Shown: in pieces, positions 26,651-38,694 of the stretch
Position numbering within the stretch: position 1 is the first letter of the stretch
Layout of the letters: each line of letters starts with the position of its first letter
Origin: Isoetes taiwanensis
Lineage: Eukaryota > Streptophyta > Lycopodiopsida > Isoetales > Isoetaceae
NCBI GenBank assembly: GCA_021234155.1
Contig: JAJEKV010000033.1
Location: 7,802,635 to 7,866,634, forward strand
DNA: 64,000 nt
Direction: 5' to 3'
The notes under the pieces: model-generated
Told to the model about the DNA's origin: nothing
Seen by the model: only the letters and a program-made list of their open reading frames with translations
The model's database searches: none
Translations under genes and position numbers: made by a program

Positions 26651-28070
26651 AGGTCTTTTGCATGTTTTGAACTTGTGATCTTCAAGCTCCAACCATACAC
26701 CCTTACCATCATGCCAACCTCCCTTAAGTATGATATATATATGTTCTAGCTACTTATTATACACATTTAGTATTCTGTTTTCCCTAGAGCAACCCACTTC
26801 GTTAAAAAAGTATACTGTGGGGACTTGAACCCTTGACCTTCCACCATCAAGTCAAACCCTTTACCGACATGATAAGCTTTCTTTCAATGAATATAATTGT
26901 TTCGGTTATACATAATCAATAGCATACAGTAAGACTTTTGCCTAGTAATCACCCTTCCCCAAACCAATGTTGTGGTAGCAACAAATCCGCCGGAACTGTG
27001 CAACATGGCAAGGTGTGCTCACCTTAAAGGTTATTATTGTCATCAAGAAATGCATTCCCCCAACCATACTATTGAACGCTGTCAATGAGCGATGTAAGGA
27101 AACTCCTCTGAGCGAGGTAGAAACTTCTAAGTTGGATTCTAATCCACTATCACCCTCGAAACGTACTACGTGACGGCAATGATGTTGACCGCGCAACAAT
27201 TTAAACCTACAACTTAAAATATTTTTTTTCCCTTTGGTAGATGCCTTCATAACAAAATCTCTTAAAATTAAAATCTCTTCATAGTTAAAAAAAATTAAAA
27301 CGAGTGACTGAATGATGTGACCTTTTCTTGCTCTGCAAGCAAGCCCATTATTGCTCTGCAAACTTCACGGTATTGCAAAGATCATGGTTTCCGAGATTTC
27401 TTGGATCACCGCCAGTTCCGGATCGTTTCTTAGGCGATTACGAAAGGGCAGGCATTACTAACTATGAGGATTACGAAAGGGCAGGGTGCAGATCCGGCGT
27501 TACTAACTATGAGGACCCTGAAAGCCTTTGTTATGAGATTAGAGATGGCAAATATTAGAAAACCCCTGTTTTGAGCTCTGGCCGAATATCAGAGATGCCC
27601 TCCCTGCTCGGCCAGAAGAATCTAAGTCATCATAATTTGGATGCTCTGCTCTGCCTATGGTGCCCTTATGGGCGATTTTGTGCTTCGTACCTCTAAGCTT
27701 GGGTGTAAAAGGTACTTGCTCTGCCAGCAATCCCTGCTCTGGATCTTGAGCAAGGTCAGATGTCGAAGCCTAAGCGAGGCCCAAGCTGTGAATCTAATGG
27801 GGCATGCTGGAAGCCCTAAGTGAAGCCCTAATCGATTTATAAGAAGGATGCGGGTCTGCTATGATCTCAAGTTCGTACACAGGCTAGGCCAGGTCCGCTT
27901 TCTGGCTTTGAACGCTCTGTACTAGGATCAGAGAATGCAAATACATTGAGATGGGCGCTCTTTGCTAAGATCAGAGAATGCAAATAGAAAAATAGCGCCC
28001 CAAATATGGATTTATACAGGATTTAGGTCGGATTTATGGTCTTAATGTGATCTGTAACAAAGTATACAGT
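26651..28070. other. Spacer with a small triple repeat
   Basis: At 27430-27515 the phrases TACTAACTATGAGGA and TTACGAAAGGGCAGG recur. No supported gene. Confidence 0.4.
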
Positions 28071-28181
28071 ATGGCGGAAGCCTTTGAGCTCTTGGATCAC
28101 TATTTTGCCATGTACATGCCTATTGCAGAGGATAAACATCTCAAAATCATTTTGGATTCGCCTATTGCAGCAGGGAACTAG
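28071..28181 (+). CDS. Small open frame, 36 codons
   Basis: ATG 28071 to TAG 28181, with MAEAFELLDHYFAMYMPIAE and an aliphatic end. It could be a 5' exon or a chance frame. It lies upstream of the coiled-coil pieces at 28660. Confidence 0.25.
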   Translation: MAEAFELLDHYFAMYMPIAEDKHLKIILDSPIAAGN

Positions 28182-28659
28182 GCCATGGCCGATATTGGGT
28201 ATGTACGACTATGATTTCTTGCTCAGCAAGCAATTCCTTACTTTGTCTTCTTTATTATGAGCTGTTGCTACATCTTCCTGCGATGGGTTGGACCTAGAAG
28301 CTTTCTATTGCCGCAAGTTCACAAGCTCTAATAAAATCCATGTCTGAAATATTTTTATTATTATTTCAAATGGTGGTATTATTACTGGGTTCCCATTTGT
28401 CCAGGGATGCTTTCTTTTTAATAGTAAAATGATCTGTGAACATAGTGGATGAAGAAACTATTATCTGTTTCAACTTCTAAGTCTGCCTTTGGAGTTCTTT
28501 TTTTTTGGAAGAGACAGTTTTAATTTGCAAATGCTCATATTTTCTAAGCCATAAAGGGTAATGATTCAGATACATGAAGGGTAATGATTCAGATAAATTG
28601 ATTTTGGTTGTGTGGAAATGGCGTTTTATCTATTAGTTTGAAGTTCAAAATTTCTTCAG

Positions 28660-29672
28660 ATTACAGCAATATGGAACTCAGGAAATCTTACAATTAAAGG
28701 TTGAACAGCTTAGGGATGCTCAGGCTTGAATTACACGTGCTCAGGAGTTGGATGCATGTCGTGTCACTGCCGATAATTGTTTGCATGGTGAACTTCGTGA
28801 TCGCACAGATCAAATGAACCATCTCTGGTTGACTCATCAGCGGCAGGCAGGTAATTATTGTTTGCAATGGGTGTGACTTGCAGGGGCAGAAATTTGGGGT
28901 TTTGTGAGTTTAGTTTTGTCATTTTCTTATGTAGTTATCCCCAGGTTGTAATATCATCCTCTGGTGCTGTTGGATGGGCAAGCTTAGCTAGCAGATTTAG
29001 AGAGATATTACACGCAAGTGTTACAAAGCCTGCAGCAAGAAATCAGTGAGGCAAACGAGCAGAAGCACTGCCTTAAGGGTGCAAGAATATCTGATAATAA
29101 TATTGGAATTTCACCTCAAGCTGATAAAGATCATGTTCGATTTGGTGATGGACCAAATTCAAGAACCTTCCTAGCTATAGACAGCAAAGCTAATTCAGGC
29201 ATAATATCTAATGGAATAGTAGATGGAGTTTACCCCGTGATGATCACGCCCGAACCCCTGGGGAAGGTTAGTGCTGATGTGTGAAGAGCTTTACGTTCCA
29301 AATGTATTTTAATGTATTGAAGTACAGTATAAGGTGAGTAGAGTGGCAGGGTCCCCATGTATTAGCAATACAACAGCTGAGCTGGTCAAAAGACATAGCC
29401 CACCTCTTATAGCCAGCAAGCTGTTCTCTCATTTGTTTTCTTATGATATGTAAGGTTAACTGGCAATGGCATACAAGTTCTAATTTTTCTCTTCTGCAAT
29501 TGTGTAGAGTATGGGAGTAATATATGATTTTTTCATCAATCATGCTCAATGTTCATATCCTAAGAAGGCGATGTGCTTATGGCATATGGGTTTTTTAGGT
29601 TGAACATGCTACCGGTCTCCCTGTACTTGCCAACACCATTGATGGGAATATCTCCAGTTATACCACCTTCTA
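28660..29672 (+). pseudogene. Three exons of an unknown coiled-coil protein
   Basis: Exons 28660-28850, 28995-29266 and 29598-29672 have good AG/GT borders and compatible phases. Exon 1 is coiled coil: YGTQEILQLKVEQLRDAQA, then TGA (28727-28729), then ITRAQELDACRVTADN and LRDRTDQMNHLWLTHQRQA. Exon 2 continues LERYYTQVLQSLQQEISEAN, then a less ordered part ending VYPVMITPEPLGK. Exon 3 gives VEHATGLPVLANTIDGN and ends YTTF-stop. The single internal stop is what a CGA (Arg) to TGA change would produce. The N-terminus was not found; the frame at 23591 or 28071 could belong to it. Family not recognised. Confidence 0.5.
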
Positions 29673-32014
29673 GAAACAAGGCTGCCATGCATCAATTTAG
29701 CATGCAGCAACAAGCAACAGGCATTATCTTCAGCAATCCAACCACCTTTGCAGTTCCCACATCCAGCATTGGATCAACTGCAGACGATGCCCCCAGTGAT
29801 ATTGTCGCAGCAGCACCTGGCATCGTTGAAGCATCAACAGGTTATTGTGAATGACTTTATGAAAAGCTTTTTTGCTCCATTGGAATAAGAAAGTGTGGTC
29901 CCACTCTCCGGATTCTTGAAGTCAGAGTGCAGCAAGAATGGTCCCATTCTGTTCTCATTACACCATTGTCATCTCCTAGGGCTCAACCTTAAAACGTTTC
30001 AAGCTGACAGAGAAATACTAGGTTTAGCCAGGCTCAACCTTCAAACGTTTGGAGATGACAGCAAATCTCAACAGTAGTCAGCCATCTCCACTTTGATATC
30101 TCGTGAACCTATGTTGATGTACACTTAGAAAACTTGTGTTTCGATTGATTTGTTGAAGTAGATTCTCATTATGGTAGAGGATACGTGCTAATTGAAGACA
30201 TTTATTTCGGTGTATGCATATGAAAACAACATGATATATTTTACTTTCTTCTATTGGGTTTCACACCATTCCAAGATATACAACTATAATCAACGTTGTC
30301 TCTCTTTAGTGTCTAAGCCTTGACTCGCCTTACTTCCCGGAGAACGAATTTCCCTTGGCCCAATCAACTAGAGACTGCCATGTAACACTCCTCTAGGCCT
30401 TGGGTTTGGAATTTGTACCATCACCCTTCAATACTTTTCTGTATCTTCGTCCTCTTTTTATACACCACTTCCCCAGGTCATGACACATACTCCGTTCCAC
30501 AGTGGAAACCCCCACAGCAATGTCAATACTTTGCTCGAACTTATGTAGAGCGTAAACTTTACTATTATTTTTTTCTGCCAAACTCATTGCCTATAACACA
30601 GTCCTTATATATCTGTATTACACGCCCGCCAACTTGACGGTGGCCAAACCGTTTTTGGAGTTGTCCTACCCTAACAGCTTGAAGGTGTGCAACTGTTGTT
30701 GACTAATCACCTCCTTCAAAGGTACCTAAATTTGATTAGAGATGTACTAGATGTGGCAATGTTTTGCTCTTGAATATGCATATTTCTTTCATTTCTTCTA
30801 TGTCCATTCATGACTAAGCTAAAATTGAATAAGATTTAGCAAGATCTCAAAAGTTAACCAAGTCCCTCAAAGTTGTTACTTGATTGCCTTTATTTCAAAG
30901 TTAAATTAACCATAATTTGTTGGTTCCGAGTTTTTAGGTTAAAGACTAACTTGATATGCAAGTACTGTTGAGATATTTGTGGGATGATACCAGATAGATT
31001 AAGGGATCTATATCAACTTCTATATGCTAACTACAAGCTCGATAGCATTAAATGCCTTTGTCTCTCTACTATTCATGCATCTCGCATGCAAGGATGAGAG
31101 TCGCCATGGAAAAGACCCAAATCCAGGAATTGCCACAAAACTGCACTAACTCCAACTATAATAAATGCTGGGACATTAATCCCAACTTGTAATCGAAGCA
31201 AAACATTATAATTAGTAAATCCTTGATACCTTTACAGCTACTTCTTCTCCCGTACTGAGTGAAGTTGCCCTGTGAATTTGCCTAAATTTGATGCATCAAC
31301 TATTTGAGCTAAAATTTTGTTGAATGCCTGCTCTAAGAATACTGCTATGTCTTCCTCAATTATGTCAAAGGCCTGTTGTATCACATATTGCATGTTGAAA
31401 TGCCATTTTATTTTTGCAGGAACCGAAACTAAACATTATCCAGGTTTGCTGCTTCCTAATAGACACCATTCACTGGCCTAGTTTGGAAATGCTGGCACAT
31501 CCTCTTGATGTATGTAGAGCTCGTTTGTATAGTCTTGTCAAACAATATCTGGCCCGTTAACAAGAACATGTGATATCTTCTTATTACAGTCAAATCTTTC
31601 AAGGATGAATTCTATGATGGTCATATGAGCCAATGAATAAAAGGAAAACACTCGAAGACGAGATGGTAAGTTGCTTAGAGACACTATTTTTTAATACATA
31701 AAAGAGAAAAATCATTTATGAGTTTCAAATCCATAATATAGCCATGGAGAACAAAGGATAGCATCTAAAATCAGGTTCCTTGGTGCAATGTTCTTGAATT
31801 CCTTTCAAATATAAGAACTTCATGTCGATCGGTGCTCTAAGGTAAGCAAGCTGCTCGTGTGGTGATTCTCAAAAACTTGAGGAGGCCTCAAGCCTATTAG
31901 TTGAAATATCTAAGGCATACAGTTTCTCCGCCCTTTTAATAGTGGACATGAGTATAAAAGGAGACGTGGGAACAGACACAATCCTGTTTGACCAATGATT
32001 CCTACATTTGCCCA
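29673..32014. other. Spacer, nothing recognised
   Basis: AT-rich DNA with short frames. Near 31260-31390 the minus strand reads QQAFDIIEEDIAVFLEQAF, which could be an exon, but I could not place it. Confidence 0.4.
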
Positions 32015-32327
32015 ACACTTGTATGGCTATAAACTTCATTGTTTACTCCAGCTGCTTTCAACATCTCCTTCAGATCTTTAGCTGCCTCAAGCAATAAAAA
32101 TTTACACGCAAATTGACTAGAAAATTAAAATTTCAACTTGGAAATTTGCAAGAACGGATATATTGATTGAGTTCTCCAACTAAACGTCCTTGCATTGGCG
32201 CTTGTTGTGGCATCAACCATATCCTTGATGGAATCCCATGAAAGGCAACTACCGCCTCAAACCCTAGAACTAATGCAACACTTGCAATAGACAATCCTCC
32301 ACCCATAGAGAATCTTGTCACACCAAC
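32015..32327 (-). pseudogene. Dienelactone hydrolase-like relic
   Basis: The minus-strand exon from 32327 (after an acceptor) to about 32162 encodes VGVTRFSMGGGLSIASVALV, then FEAVVAFHGIPS and GELNQ. A second block from 32085 encodes AAKDLKEMLKAAGVNNEVY. The order matches the alpha/beta-hydrolase family of carboxymethylenebutenolidases: nucleophile elbow GFCMGG, AVVAFYG, then FxGELD and AAKxLEEKLKASG. Here the elbow reads RFSMGG, so the family's catalytic Cys is Ser. The catalytic Asp and His regions are not found. Only a middle portion is present, so I call it a relic. Confidence 0.6.
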
Positions 32328-33422
32328 CTGTATATCACTACTATCCAATTATATCTATCTATATTGTCGTAATTCACACCAGGCTCTGATTACTGTCATT
32401 TTTACCAAAAATTATAGCAAGCGATCCTTCCGACGCTCTTTCCGTTGCTTCCCCGCCGCTTCCGTTCTTTCCTCTACTTCCGTTTCTTTTCTTTCTTTCC
32501 GCAGGTCGGGCTCATCTGTTTTCTCGTTTCTGGAAGCAAGTACTGCTCCGGCCAAATCTCTTGCGCAGATTCAAGCACAGTAAAAAGAATCCAAGCACAA
32601 CCACAATCAGAGAAGGGGATGCCCTATTTATCTGAGAATGCCATCTGATGAGAAAGCTCACAGATTTATGCAAGCATTCGGCCATGGCTATGGCGGATTT
32701 TTCCAAATTTAGCATCCTCAAGTCCCTGCCCGTCATATTTCTCGGCTCCTTAGCTTCTTACTGAAGCAAGTTTTGCCTTCATGAATAGCTTCGACCCTTC
32801 TTCCTTTTGCTCTTAAGTCGCATCTAATTAAAGTGGGTCTCATTCCATTCCCACTTTTTTTTGGAACCCTGTTATTTTACACGAAAAGGACGAGGGAAAT
32901 TTTTAAAACCGCATTATTGCTTTAGAAGATGTCTATTTTCCTGTGTGAAAGAAATGGTTAAGGAAAATTACGTGGTCTACTTTTCTCGGTTAGCGAGTCG
33001 AGAAGATAAAGAGCACAACTAAAACTAATGAAAATGCTATCTCTCTGTAAACAAAGTGCTGCTCTGCCCTGAATTTTTATTCATAAATAATTTCATTACA
33101 TTGTATTTTACAATGGTTGAAGATACCATGATGGTCGGGCTGACACAATGCAGAGCAAGGTCTGAGGCGTTCCAAGCCACAAGAGCAACTTGAAGAGAAT
33201 AGAAATCTGAACACGCTACCAGACCAATGCATGTCACCAACCTCTTCTCGTCCTCTTTCCTCAATTAACGTGTCTTTCCATGGCTCCCGATCATGTCCTT
33301 TCTGTTCGCGATCTGTACTGGGAAAGGCAAAATCAAGTTAGTGCAAGTGATGCTACGGACAATACAAATAAGAAAACAACCAGTTCTAAGGGCCATTTCT
33401 GAAGAATATAGGTATGAGACCC
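32328..33422. other. Spacer with one outlying palindrome
   Basis: No gene supported. At 32981-33005 an imperfect palindrome (TTCTCGG...GAGTCGAGAA) resembles the units of the array at 33423. Confidence 0.4.
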
Positions 33423-34071
33423 TTTCTCGACTCCGAGTCGAGAAATGTAGCTTAGAGTAAAAAAAACAAAAAACAAGAAAAATAAATTTCTTTTTTCTTC
33501 TAAATAGGAAAAAAAACGTTTTTTGAGGGCCTTTCTCGACTCACGAGTCGAGAAAGACCCTCAAGGCCCCTCTGAGGCCCCTCTGAGGGCCTTTCTCGAC
33601 TCGCGAGTCGAGAAATGTAGCTTAGAGTCCAAAAAAACAAAAAACAAGGAAAAAAAAATCTTTTTTCTTCTAAATAGGAAAAAAAAAGTTTTTTGAGGGC
33701 CTTTCTCGACTCGCAAGTCGAGAAAAACCCTCAAGGCCCCTTTGAGGGCCTTTCTCGACTCGCGAGTCGAGAAATGTAGCTTAGAGCCCCAAAAAACAAA
33801 AAACAAGAAAAAAAAAATTTCCTTTTTTTTCTAAGTAGGAAAAAAAAAAGTTTTTTGAGGGTCTTTCTCGACTCGCGAGTCGAGAAAGACCCTCAAGGCC
33901 CCTCTGAGGGCCTTTCTCGACTCGTGAGTCGAGAAAGACAATTCAGAGTGAAAAACGCAGCTCTGTGGGCCAATTCTGTGCAAAAGGCAGGTCTGCGGAA
34001 CTTTCTCGACTCGCGAGTTGAAAAAGGCAGCTTAGACTGAAAAACTTAAGTCTGAGGGTCATTCTCGACTC
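33423..34071. repeat. Array of eight TCTCGACTCGCGAGTCGAGA palindromes
   Basis: Palindromes of 23-24 bp start at 33423, 33532, 33592, 33702, 33751, 33864, 33913 and 34002, with a half-site at 34062. Spacing alternates near 50-60 and 110, so the larger period is about 160-170 bp with two palindromes each. The spacer holds A-rich sequence and GCTTAGAGTC. Flanking GAGGG and CCCTC extend some stems to about 20 bp (33523-33564). Central bases vary (CG, CA, TG, AC) while the arms stay constant. No protein-coding evidence. Confidence 0.85.
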
Positions 34072-34974
34072 AAACATGTAATCAAACATGAAACAAATAT
34101 CACAAACCTACTGTCTACAAACATAGTTTCTATCTCCAATATTATGGAGCACAAATTATGACTAATGGGATTTTAATATCTCCAATATTATGGAGCACAA
34201 ATCTGCTTGAAAAAAATGGGAATTTAATAATAGATGAGCTAAACAATATAATATGATCTAAAATAATATAAAACATAATATGGCATTAGAATTTATATAT
34301 AACATTTAAATCCATATCCATTGGCCTTAGATAAATTCGAAATTTGAAATTAAAAAGGAGGGGGGATTTTGTACATACCTTTGAAAAAGAAGAGATTTAG
34401 GACAATGTCCTAAAGGTTTCGTTATATTTTTATTAAGAGATCCATACTTATGCTTTATATGCACACACTCATTGGTTTATATGCACACACCATACTTATA
34501 CTCATTGGTTTGACGACCTTTCTACTAGTCTAGATACTCATGTTTATTTAACTTGACCATACCTAAAACTTGAAATACGCAATAGTTATATAATAACCAA
34601 TCAAAACCTGCATAGGCTTTTTTTTTTCCCGCCCGTAGCTTTTTTTTTCCGCCCGTGGCTTAATTTTTCCCGCCCATGTTTAACATTTAAAATTTGGTAC
34701 AGAATTTTGGGTGAGAATTTTGGTACGTTGGTGGCCACATCTCGCATCCTCTGAAGCTCCAGAAGTAGTCTTGAAGGATCTAGGTAATATCGACCTCAAA
34801 CCTTTGGAGCTGCTCGAAGCTTAGCAGGGGCAAATCCGGTAGCAAGACGACCTTATGCTTCTTCTGATGGTTTTAATGCTCGAAGCTCCGGCTTGAACAA
34901 CAGTTTCTTGAGCTTCTAGGTTTTCAGAAGTGCAGAGGGCACACAGAACTCCGGCAGCATACTCTGTTCCGCGA

Positions 34975-35511
34975 TCAGAAACGCTTTTCGTTTGCGCTTT
35001 CTTGAGCTAAAGATCTCAAACTTTTGATAAACGAAACGGAAGCTTCATATCTAGAGCTTGTCGCAGAGCCCGCCATGGCGATATTGCCATTTCCTTGCAG
35101 ATCTAAAAGCCCACATTCTTCGCCCGATCCAGCCTCGAAAATCTGTTGCGGAGGACTAAGCTCTCTTCTAATCAAGCCTACATACGAATCCTTGATGCAA
35201 GATCTATCTTGTTGCTTGAAAGAAAAATCCCACTGCTTACCTGCTGGGATCAAATCGATGCATTTTTCGCCACTCCCGCAGAAATCTTTCTTGGCAAGAA
35301 GGCAATTTGTGGAAAGCTTTTCTTGAACCTCGGTAAGAACAGAAATGGTCCAGTCTTGTTTTGCAGTACAAGAAGCCATTGCCAGATCCTGTGGAATCTG
35401 CATCTGTGGTGGAGTTCGAGGACTTAGAACTCCGTCGGAACATCTTCCGAACATCCCGCAGGAAAATAACTGCCCCTTTGCATGCGTAAGCCTGGGAGCA
35501 CTGTTTTTCAC
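34975..35511 (-). CDS. Unrecognised minus-strand open frame, 178 codons
   Basis: From 35511 to 34975, one of the longer uninterrupted frames in the window. It is Cys- and Gly-containing (CLLAKKDFCGSGEKC), with KQWDFSFKQQDRSCIKDSY, LIRRELSPPQQIFEAGSGEE and a C-terminal helix FIKSLRSLAQESANEKRF. Overlapping frames on the plus strand are also open, so chance openness is possible. No family recognised. It sits between the palindrome array and an outlying palindrome at 35993. Confidence 0.3.
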   Translation of the reverse strand: MKNSAPRLTHAKGQLFSCGMFGRCSDGVLSPRTPPQMQIPQDLAMASCTAKQDWTISVLTEVQEKLSTNCLLAKKDFCGSGEKCIDLIPAGKQWDFSFKQQDRSCIKDSYVGLIRRELSPPQQIFEAGSGEECGLLDLQGNGNIAMAGSATSSRYEASVSFIKSLRSLAQESANEKRF

Positions 35512-35992
35512 CGGATTCCGTATCTTTCTGCTTCAAACAGACCAATCCGGCTATATAAACTTCAAAAATCATCAAAGAAGTTGCTCTAAATTAAATGCTT
35601 CAGAATGGAAGAATTTTACCTGCATTGCAGCACATAACCGACAGAGAGCAAAATCTGCCAACAGGTCCCAAGATGGATTTAAACTTCAAGGCGGACAGGG
35701 AAGAGTTAACTCTAAACCAAGTCGATATGGAGAGAATTGACTGCAATATGTTGCAAAAATAAAAAAGCAACAGTGGCGAAGGGTCTGACGGTCTGATGGG
35801 TAATGTGTATCCGGCTCCAATCTTCAAAAAAACCGCTGAAACAGCTTCAAATTCGATGATTTTGCGCAGGCACAGAGTGCAGGGGATCCAACGGCTATAA
35901 GCTACTCCAGGTATCTGGGAGCCATATCGCAACGTCTATTTTCATACCTGTCAGATAATGGCCGAACTATGACTATCTATGGCCAGACACTT

Positions 35993-36016
35993 ATTCTCGA
36001 CTACCGAGTTGAGAAT
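35993..36016. repeat. Outlying palindrome of the array family
   Basis: ATTCTCGACT-ACCG-AGTTGAGAAT, with arms one base from perfect pairing. A further half-site (AGTCGAGAATG) follows at about 36036. Confidence 0.6.
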
Positions 36017-36171
36017 GGAGGCAGTTATTACATTAGTCGAGAATGTCATTAGTCATTACATTTATTTAATTTAGTCATTAGATTAATTTAATTTATTATT
36101 TAATTAATTGTCTAATTAGTTTAATTGATTATTGATTATTGATTATATATTAATAATTAATACTTTTCGGG

Positions 36172-36420
36172 GGAAGGAGGGGGGGACGACCCTTGCCCCC
36201 CTTTGCCCCTCCCGCTCCTCCTTTGCTCCTTTGCCCCTCCCTCCCCCATCCCTTCTTCCAACTTATCCCCTCCCCCTCCTCTTTTGCCTCCCCCTTCTTC
36301 CAACTTAACCCCTCCCTCCCCCTTCTTCCAACTTATCCTCTTTTTGCCTCCTCTCCCCTCCACCTTTGCCCTTCTTCCAAATTATCCCCTTCCCCTCTTC
36401 AACCTATGGCCCCTCTCTCC
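36172..36420. repeat. Pyrimidine-rich low-complexity tract
   Basis: C/T-rich on the plus strand with recurring CTTCTTCCAACTTA and CCCCTCCC. The Pro-rich and Gly/Lys-rich frames across it are by-products. Confidence 0.85.
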
Positions 36421-37640
36421 TTCTCCTCCCACCCTTCTTTTTATCAAGCTGTGCCCATTTTCTATAGTATGAGTCCCATTTTCAGTCTGAGTCCCAAATT
36501 TCGAGATTTGACCCACTTTAATTAAATGCGACTTTCTTCCTTCAATGATTAAAAAAAAAACATAGCTCACCTGCTTACCACCAGATTTGAGCAAAGAAAA
36601 GAAATCCTTGTTCGTAATCAGGGCCTGGATGTGAATTATGTTCATAGTTCACGGAAACAGGGCCAGTACGCCCTGGTAGAGCTTCTCGGTGGCGCCGCCT
36701 TGAAGCCCTACAGTGCATAATGGCCATGACCCCGTGAATTACGTAGTCCATAACAAGCAGTTGCTTAGGCACTGACGCGACATAGAGAATTCTGATTATA
36801 AAAAAACTAATCCTCTCTTTTGTACCTTCTTGAATCCACTTTCCTTTAATCATTTTAAAGCAGAAGCAGCCCAGCTTATGGCTTCCAAAGGGCACTGAGG
36901 GAAAGACCTCTGCAGTCGGACTTAGTGTATCTATATATTTTCTCTCTATCTCGGCATAGCAATATCGTTTCCGAGGATTCTTTATAATTTCTTTATTTCT
37001 GCTATTTTTTCTCGTCAGATTCTTGTGCTTTGCTTGCCTTTCGAGTATGATGCATGCTTGGCCATAGGGCTCCTAACCTTTTCACGTTAATCATCTGTGT
37101 GATTGTGTTTTGCAGTTCGGTACAATCCTTGTTCTTGACACTGAGGTGGTAGCCGATTTTCAGCGGTTCCGAGGTGGTTGCGGTTGCAGTTTTCAATTCT
37201 ATCCCTTCTTTTTGGGGTGGGGGTTGGGAGTCGACATTTGAGGAGTGAAAGCAGCTTTGGTCTACTCAATTCTGACTTGGACGGAGTTTGGATGCAGTTT
37301 TGGGTTCGGGAACTTTGTGGGTCGTGGGCCTAGTTATATGTTTTGAGCCTAGTTATATGGTTGAGGTCATTGTTGTATTTTTTCACTCATATTCACTCAT
37401 GTTGGGGCCTCATTGTAAGTACCCCTGTGGGTCATTGTATTTTCATTCATTCAGGTCAATTAACTCCACTTCACTTCGGATGTTGTTGTGCAAGGACCTT
37501 TCCCTAGAAAGTGTTAACAAACACTATGATCTTTGGGTGAAAAAATGTCTAGACGACTAGTACATTAGTAAATGGTTCAAGCAGGTTCCATAAGACAAGT
37601 GCTGGAGCAAAATTGACCAAAGTAATTTCTCAAACGCTAA
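36421..37640. other. Spacer, nothing firm
   Basis: A 106-codon minus frame (36895-36575) contains VPKQLLVMDYVIHGVMAIMH but no known domain. No exon pattern. Confidence 0.35.
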
Positions 37641-38345
37641 CAGTTGTCTCCTAAAAATTTGCTACATTGATATGGGAGTTGGTATTTGGAAACAAGTATG
37701 TGGAATACCTATGGGTTTTTCCTGCAGCCCATGTTGGTGCAACTTATGCCTAGCATGGTTCAGGATGTTCATAAAGAACCTAGTTAAACAGGAAAAATGC
37801 AAAAGAAATGTTTAGATACATTTTTAGATACATGGATGATCTATTAGTCGTCAACGGCCCTATTATTATAAATTTTCTCGAAGACATATTTATTGATGGA
37901 TTCAAATAGATACAAATCTATGATATGGACACTCTTGGGATCAAAGAGAAAACATTAGGTTTTGATCAAACGTTTTAGTTTTAAGGCCATTTTCTCAACA
38001 TGACCATTGAAGTTATCAGCAGAGAACTTGCCATTTATAGAACCTACAAGTTTGACAAAAGGGATAATCTACCTTTCGCTGCACTAAAATATGTTCATGC
38101 AAATAGTTACAGACCATATCATTAGGCATGTAACATGATTCTATCTCAGATAATGCCATATATGTATATCAATTTATCCCATGCTTCTGCGACAGAAGAT
38201 ATAATTGACTTACTCAACTGCTTCATCTACAATGGTTTTAAATGTAATAGATTCAAAAAGAGAGTCATTCTTTGTACCCACAACAATACCCTGGCCTCAA
38301 ATTTGATAAGTTTCTTCTTTCATATTTAATTCCTTAAACTTAAAT
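37641..38345 (+). pseudogene. Decayed Penelope-like reverse transcriptase
   Basis: In one frame interrupted by several stops: GIWKQVCGIPMGFSCSPCWC (the RT IPMG motif), then FRYMDDLLVVNG (the catalytic YxDD box with both Asp kept). Further on come FLNMTIEVISRELAIY, KFDKRDNLPFAA, and a helical end (ACNMILSQIMPYMYINLSHA). IPMG, RY-D-DLL and Y/F-DKRD--PF in this order recall Penelope-like RTs rather than LTR-element RTs, which carry different spacing and are followed by RNase H. No GIY-YIG endonuclease is visible. At least six stops make it a relic. A Gypsy fragment starts about 350 bases downstream. Confidence 0.55.
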
Positions 38346-38694
38346 TATCTTATGAAATTCGACATGACCTCTACTATCTAGTAGGGGTCTCCTTCCCTAC
38401 TATTATAGTCACTAAGACTGAGGTCAAAGCCACCCTACGAGTGGTGATAGACTTTCTTTAATAAATATGACATAATTCAGATCACAACCTTTTTTCTAAG
38501 GCAGGGATACATTGTTTCTGAGCTGTTAACCTGGGCAGTGTGATTTTACTCATTCTGGCAGTTTATTAGTGATTATACTTGGGCTTTTATCTACACCATG
38601 TGTTAGGCAACCACACTCTGAATGTTTAGACTATTGATCTATAACATCCATAGCAGCCAGTTGCTTATTCCTGCAATGACTATACATCATTAAG

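Noticed and set aside
33423-34071. The regularly spaced palindromes as a CRISPR array
   Set aside because: The stretches between palindromes are similar to each other, not unique spacers; spacing alternates; there are no cas genes and the DNA is from a plant nucleus.
36157-36525. Pro-rich and Gly/Lys-rich proteins on both strands
   Set aside because: Low-complexity pyrimidine tract read in several frames; no splice or start support.
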